This document shows, in pieces, positions 58,284-64,000 of a DNA stretch of 64,000 bases; positions within the stretch are counted from its first letter, which is position 1; every line of letters begins with the position of its first letter. The translations under genes were made by a program, and so were the position numbers. The stretch covers positions 3,658,001-3,722,000 of the forward strand of contig JASJZC010000002.1 in the NCBI GenBank assembly GCA_037178855.1, given 5' to 3'. The notes under the pieces are model-generated. The model did not search any database. It saw only the letters and a list, made by a program, of their open reading frames with translations, and was not told where the DNA came from. Source of the DNA: Oscheius sp. JU75. Taxonomy: Eukaryota > Nematoda > Chromadorea > Rhabditida > Rhabditidae.

Positions 58284-58574
58284 TTCTGTATTGATTGGTA
58301 GGCTACTCGAGACGGAGGAACTTACTGAAGCTGTCAAGGGGAGAACTCGGACCTAATGGCACTTTACTAGACAGCAAATAAAAAGTTTTGAACAAACTTC
58401 GAACACTTGCTAATTAGCAAGCAAGCAGAAGTAGCGAACTCGTTTCCTTAGAAACTTGTAGCTCTTGCGATTGATCACAAATACATTGCCGTTTTGAGTT
58501 GCTGGGTCTCACCCGTACCATCTCGAACTGCGCCTGCAATGGGTCAGTCAACCCATCATCTTAGCTAGCTTTTT

Positions 58575-58680
58575 AGCTCAAACCATCTCGTGCAAGGTAC
58601 ATAGATGTTCTGACCTCCAAAAAGGAGTGTCAATTCATTTTTTGGGCTTGATCCAGTCGGGGTTACCGGCTGGACAACAA
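58575..58680 (+). ncRNA. Candidate spliced-leader RNA or Sm-class snRNA
   Basis: Arrangement in 100 bp: hairpin I (CATCT 58584 / AGATG 58603, inner GTGC/GTAC) with a possible splice donor AAG|GTAC at 58597 in its loop side; hairpin II (GAC-CTCC-AAAAA-GGAG-T-GTC, 58612-58631); an Sm-like site ATTTTTTGG (58637-58645); hairpin III (CCAGTCGG, loop GGTTA, CCGGCTGG; 58653-58673); then an A-rich, T-rich end. This matches SL RNA layout: short leader plus donor, two hairpins flanking an Sm site. Not proven: the 5' end does not start GG, no proximal element was recognised, and only one copy is seen. Confidence 0.4.
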
Positions 58681-58735
58681 AACTTTTTTTGCAAAATTTT
58701 ATCCCGTCTCTGAAAAAAAAATAAAAACTTCATGA

Positions 58736-59220
58736 TTAGAACAAAAATAGGGCAACGAATGAAATCGGTAGGATAGCAAAGAAACTGGCGGCTCCCTTGA
58801 GCGAGACATTCTTATTGCATGCATTCGAGGTACAACAGCAAAGATCTCCAATATACACGTCGAGCGGTGCAGCACAGTTGTTGTTCATTTGTGAAATTTT
58901 TGTCTGATACATCTAAATAAAAATTTTGATTATGAGCAAAGTAAACTGACGTTGCATTCTTTATTAATATCACAGGCGTATCTGATAGCCGACATAGAAT
59001 GGCCACTTTCACCGGTGACGGATACTTTCTCTCTGGAAGACATATTCAACTGTTTGAACGGACGCTCTCACTTCAAACATTGAGTGACCTTGGGACCGCA
59101 CACGGTAATAGTATGATTATCGAATGTGTAGCCGTCGGCGGAAAGTGCATATCCTTGGAAACAATTCAGGGAATAGATTGACTGGACTAGGACGAGCGAG
59201 CAGCAAAGAAGACGAAGCAT
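58736..59220 (-). CDS. GPI-anchored Ly6/ET-module-like protein (copy C)
   Basis: A signal peptide (MLRLLCCSLVLVQSIYS) then LNCFQGYALSADGYTFDNHT and VCGPKVTQCL. Exon 2 gives KEKVSVTGESGHSMSAIRYA with CDINKEC. Exon 3 gives MNNNCAAPLDVYIGDLCCCT with SNACN and a hydrophobic GPI-type end (AASFFAILPISFVALFLF). Three exons with introns of about 39 bp in phase. Same intron positions and same GDxCCCxxxxCN ending as copies A and B, so they are paralogs; this copy is inverted. Confidence 0.82.
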
Positions 59221-62128
59221 TTTGGCGAGACTGAACTTCGTTATCGAGGAAGTAGTAGTGATAAGACGACACGTAAATCATCTCACAGAATATGATGCCA
59301 GCTTCTGCTGGACGTGTAAATCAGTCGTAAATCAGAAAATGATGAGCTGAAGCACCTGTTTTGGGTCTAGAGAACTCGTGAAAGAAACAATTGATAGCCT
59401 TGTGTTAATGGTACTTACTAGCATTGATAAACCATCTATACAGATATTAGGGACCCGCAACGAAAAAACTGACTGGTAATCTCAAGAACAGCTGAAGAGG
59501 CAGTGTTGATGACGTGAGAGGAGACATTTGGACAGGACCATAAGAAGAGTCCATATCTTACAGTGAACTGACAATGAGGCTTGTAAGTTCACCGACAGAG
59601 ATCGAACTCCTTGGTCTTCCCATTCAATTGACTCCAGAAGCCCTTCATTTCTCCACACGACATCTTCTCTCTCTCCCCGGGGACTCTCGTCTCTCGAAAT
59701 TCTCTTATCCTTTCTCCACTCTTCTTGCAGCCTCTCTCCAAAATTGATAAGCTGCTGCCAAACAACAACCTAAAGAGGCCGTGTGGCGAATTAGTGAAGG
59801 CCAGACGTATCAATCACCTTAATCGGTCGAGTGCAAAACAGCCGAGATATTTGCTGATCTGATTTATATGGCTCCTCGCATATGATCCTTCCGCTGTCCT
59901 TCTTCCATCTGGTCCTCGAATCTCATCAGTTGTGGCCCAGATGGCTTGCGGAAAAAGAGCTGCGCAGATTGTTTTTCCTTTGAATTACCGCCGTTACGGT
60001 CAATCTCGGGAAGGACACGATCTCTGGGTGTCGACGTCAGGCGCCTAATTGTTTTGTTGTTCTCCGAGATAATTCGGACCAGTAGGCGCACTTTCTATCG
60101 TCTCCTATAAAGCCTAAGATTCTTTGAAGAGATCTTTCCGGTTTTATTTTTCGAAACTTTTAGAGAGATTCTTATCCTTATCATTCAGTCCAAAGGTTTG
60201 AATCTCATTCTGAATCATCCTATACATTGACACTACCTTGTAACTATACTCAATGTCATCGATACAACACATAGATTCAAACACAGACTTCAAACTTTGC
60301 CGAATTTCATTTGGTTGTGTTATATATTTCAACTTGTACTCTGCTTATCTTTCTCGTGTTAACCTGGTCATTGAACAACTCTTGCAATTGTACTCATGAG
60401 GATACAGGCAGAGCCACCAGTACTCTCTTAGAATAACAAACAGTTAGAATAAGTTCAATCCATTAGTTGAATTGAAAACCCTCTCTACATTTCCGTTAGG
60501 ATAGGAAGTAGGGGTGCGCCATTAGGATTCGCAGCCCCGAATTCCACTGAAACTTAGTTATCGGCAGCTGCAAGACAATGGAGTCCACTTCCTAAAGAAT
60601 TCTTCTCACTCTATCAAGTCGCTGTTTAAAATTAGGCAAAGCCCAAAGTAGGACTTGAAACAGATTCCATCAAATTGGCGAAAGGAGCGACAACCGAGCA
60701 ATAAATCTAGTCCGCGCCCCGGTGTGGTCGTTGAGCAAAAGTTTTCTCTTCACTTTCCATTATACTGTTTTCGAACTGATCAGCTTTTGGTTCCCATTTA
60801 GCTATTCTCTCCCCCTAAAAGGCTCCTATAATGAGTCTTTTGTTTCTCGCTTTCGTCAGCTGGAAGGCATGAAAAGCCTCCAAAGACCCCGTCATGTCAT
60901 AGATCTTGTCGTCGGAACGGCCTCTCCCCACAATTTTCAATGGGCCCTTGTGTCTCTCTGGACGAACCGAAACAACCGCGCCCTTCCTTCCGCCAAGCAA
61001 TCGATATCCCGGCTGCCATCGCGTGGCCTGTACCCGAGAGGACTGTGCTCTGCCCGGGTCTCACCTCAAGTGCCTTCTTCTCGCCCCAACTTGTTTATTT
61101 TTGACATTTTCTTGTTGGAGTCAGCTCCGACATCTCATCATACTTCGATTTCTCTCTCAACAAGACTGTTTTTGTCCCACTTTCCTCCCGAAAATGGGTG
61201 TAATAATTGGGGTGATCAACATCATGTGTCATTGTAGACGGTTGGTTCTAATTGGGTGGTCTCAGAATTGTGATTTCTCGCAGATAGTTTCGCGATCCTT
61301 CCTATGTTTCAAAGGCGATGAAACTAAAAATTGTGAACTCTAATTCTACAATCTCTCTTCGTCTTACTGTAGAAGTCTCCGCGTTTAAATAATCACACCT
61401 GGTTGTTAAATGTCACTGACTGGATGGTTATTTGGATTGGGAAGTCATCACATTTAGCTTGCGGACAATTATTCTTTTTAAATTCTCACTCTCTCTAGTC
61501 CCATGCATTGTTCCTAAATCCTTCCAGATCCTTTAAAATTCAATTCTCAAAACAGAATAACAAACTTCCCTCCTTTCCTTAGAATACCAGATCCATTCCT
61601 ATCACTAGAAAAGTTTTGTCTAGGCAACTTCCACAATTACTCGAGTTGGCATAAGTTTCTGGTATAAACCTCACACTCAAAGTCTTCTTTGCGGAACTCT
61701 CCACTCTCAAAAATATTTATATATTAAACCATGTCAGCTGTTTACGCTTCCCTACACTACAAACCTCCATACCTTGCTCCAAAATCTCTACTTTTCGACT
61801 GATGACGTCAATTGAAGTTAGTCTTCCGACAGCATAGTTAGTACCCCTCAGAAGTGAACCTATTTTTAATAGGAAGGAAGTTCTTGGCTTGTTTGTAGTT
61901 CCTTGATGCGTATCAACTTAAAAAGTCCTAATGAAGACTGATACATGTGATCAGAGGTCAACCTTCTTCCAGTTTTCCAGTTCTTCTCTCTTCACCATAA
62001 TTGTTTGCCTTATTCCTTTCCTATTTGTTAGTATTTTCTCGTGTGTAACGAAGCCAGATTTCAACATATTCACACAGTTACTTTTCAACATATTGCCTCT
62101 TTCACAACAAAGTTTTCAGAATGGTGCC
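59221..62128. other. Intergenic, 2.9 kb, nothing supported
   Basis: Minus-strand frames at 59589-59813 and 59864-60091 and plus frames at 60722-61343 have no domain, splice support or codon pattern like the neighbours. Pyrimidine-rich and AT-rich patches only. Confidence 0.45.
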
Positions 62129-64000
62129 ATGCTCGCCAAGGTGATCTTCCTACTTCTAATTTCTGCTCATTCCGCTGGTGGGACAGGTAGAGAGTTCGAG
62201 ACTCGAGACAATACGGAATTTAGAATCCACGAACCAGGACTACTTCAGCATCGGGGCACATCTGAACGGAGACGCCTTCGGGAAGCATCTCCGGAAGTGG
62301 CTCGACTCTAGGCTACAACTTGACTTGTTCAAGGTTTGAGATCATTTTGTAGCAACAAGAACAAAAACTTAGGAGCAATTGAACAAGCAGAAATGGGGGA
62401 CGAGTAAGGTCGATCTCGGTCTGGTACAGGAACTCTCAAGGCGGCTGGATGAGCGGGTTGAGAAGTTGGCCAGCTATTTTCCGGAGCTTGCGGCTCCGAT
62501 GGGACCGACTAGCAACTACATTTCATGTCATTCGATCCACGAACTCGTGAGACTCGCTCCCACTCAACCATGTGCTATCAGAGCGTCGGATACGGGGACA
62601 CCGCCCAAATACCGTAAGTTCCTAGTGGGTTACTGAGTGATTCAAGGGCGTTGGACTGTTTCGAAACTACCACCCAACTCAGTAGAACCAGGATTATCAG
62701 TGAGTGTCTCTTCAAGGGTAGTAGTGTCTCTGTTTCTCTGAAGGTAGGCAGACAAGGGTACTGCCTCGTTTCGTACGGTTGCGACTGTCTGTAGCCTCGG
62801 TATCACTCACATAGAATGCGAATGTTTCAGGACTCGAACCTCTGCTCCATCCCCTGATACACCGGCAGTTTCTCCTCTCGGAAGACGTCTTGTTCGAGTA
62901 CCCAGCCGAGTTCCTCCCACCTCGAATACACTCGGGACCTATAGTTTCTTCGCTCGTTCCCTTCAAAAAGAATGTGGTTCTTCTTTTGGATACGGGTAGC
63001 TAGACTCCTGACTATCAAGTAACACATTTTTTTTAGGATCTCTATCCACTCAGGAACAAGTGGATACTGTTCGTCTTGTCAGTAACCAGATCCTGGAAAC
63101 TGTCAGTTTCCACGACCAAGTGGCAGTCTTCCTTACCGATGGTTCTGCTATCCATTCTGTCGGCTGTGCTCGAGATATTCTGTTGAGAGGAGAACGGCAG
63201 AATCTGGACGAAGTCAAGGGCTTCATCCATAATCTGGAGCCACCACCTCATGCTGTTCCGACACAACACGGCGCCGTACTCTCGCGACTGATCAATCTGT
63301 TGAACGAAACCGATTCGGCCGGCGGCAAGACCATACTGACTGTGAGTTTATTTGGCTGGGAACCTTGATAGCGAGCGCCCGAATGGACTTTAACTCGCCT
63401 CGTAAACAGCTCTAATCGCCGCGGTGATCGCATAAGGGAATATCGAACAAGTTTCAGTACATCAGTCGAGGAGTTCTGGACAGTCTAGAAGATGCTTCCG
63501 TGGCTATAAAACAGGTGACTGATGCCATTGCCAAGGGAAAAGAACCCATTCGGGTAAATACTCTTCTTCTGAGTGATGGTAATTGACACTTTCATGATAG
63601 TCAAATGGTAATTATAGAAAGGCGATCAGCCTCGATCTGGTCAGTACAATTTATGGACAATCTGGCTAAACGAAACAACACTCGAACTGAAAAGAACTTC
63701 GTGGAAGGATTGTCTCTCTCAGTAGAGAGGAACCAGATGCTGGATCTGTACGATGTTCAAGAACTGCTCGATTGGCAGGACCAGTCCCCGACAGAAGACG
63801 TCGTCATCTCACTTCCTACCTCCTCTCAGAGAACCATCGTTATGACAAAGTACTCGTTCTTGAATGAGACTGACGTCGTTGCTGGAATGGAGATTCCTCT
63901 CTCTACTCTCTTCTCTTCGACCATTTACAACGCCTCTTTGATCATTCCCGGTGTCCAGAGTCATCTTGTTGCCGAGAATGGAATCATCATGGCTTCGTCT
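62129..64000 (+). CDS. CACHD1: VWFA and Cache domain protein (CACHD1/tag-180), partial
   Basis: An alpha2delta-like transmembrane protein that modulates voltage-gated calcium channels. The 3' part lies beyond the window. Signal peptide MLAKVIFLLLISAHSAGG; exon DYFSIGAHLNGDAFGKHLRK; then LVQELSRRLDERVEKLASYF, FEYPAEFLPPRIHSGPIVSS. The VWA domain begins KKNVVLLLDTGSLSTQEQ and continues ILETVSFHDQVAVFLTDG, PPPHAVPTQHGAVLSRLINL and VNTLLLSD. The Cache region begins about LSLSVERNQMLDLYDVQELL and includes DVVISLPTSSQRTIVMTKYS. The PTQHA segment is diagnostic for CACHD1 rather than unc-36-type alpha2delta. MIDAS is degenerate (DTGSLS, not DxSxS). A short out-of-frame ATG at 62121 precedes the start; TTTTCAG lies before both. 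Confidence 0.85.

Noticed and set aside
60722..61343. Two overlapping plus frames of 145-171 codons
   Set aside because: Composition resembles noncoding pyrimidine-rich DNA, and there is no domain or splice consistency.
1..64000. CRISPR arrays, bacterial operons, rRNA, integrated virus
   Set aside because: None seen. The gene structure is eukaryotic throughout and no viral-type gene was recognised.

Overview
This window is nuclear DNA from a nematode. The evidence is a set of families that are nematode-specific or typical of nematodes: a DB-module secreted protein, a Clc-like (claudin-type) four-TM protein, a cuticlin with a ZP domain, an ABU/PQN-type Cys/Gln-rich secreted protein, and a nematode-style trypsin-like fragment. 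Introns are mostly 35-60 bp. Many start codons sit a few bases after a pyrimidine-rich TTTCAG, as expected for spliced-leader trans-splicing, and two gene pairs look like operons. I cannot name the species. Gene models were joined by hand from reading-frame phase, GT..AG sites and family knowledge, so exon ends are approximate and introns lie inside the given CDS spans.

Left third (1-24 kb). The window opens with the 3' end of a plus-strand gene, facing a small Thr-rich secreted protein. Next come mitochondrial succinyl-CoA:3-ketoacid CoA-transferase (OXCT1), an ACF1/BAZ1A-type chromatin remodelling subunit, an unrecognised gene closely followed by RALGAPB (probable operon), a small secreted protein on the minus strand, and an M14 zinc carboxypeptidase.

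Middle (24-44 kb). A 0.9 kb inverted-repeat element is followed by three minus-strand structural or membrane genes: the Cys/Gln-rich ABU/PQN-like protein, a cuticlin and a Clc-like protein. About 4.9 kb of gene-poor DNA with repeats follows. ATG10 (plus) then converges on PIGA (minus), and their last coding exons overlap antisense. Gamma-tubulin follows on the minus strand.

Right third (45-64 kb). A plus-strand run of YRDC, CAMKMT and CARNMT1 converges on UBE2J. Next are a coiled-coil protein, a DB-module protein, and a family of small GPI-anchored Ly6/ET-like proteins (three intact copies and one possible broken relative). Interspersed with these are a broken trypsin-like gene, a TTBK/CK1 kinase and a candidate spliced-leader or snRNA gene at 58.6 kb. 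The window ends inside the CACHD1 (tag-180) gene.

Most genes are unrelated housekeeping functions. The co-functional sets are the structural cluster (cuticlin, ABU/PQN-like) and the Ly6-like family. The points most worth checking are the SL/snRNA-like locus, the fold-back in a BAZ1A intron, the ATG10/PIGA coding overlap and the trypsin pseudogene.
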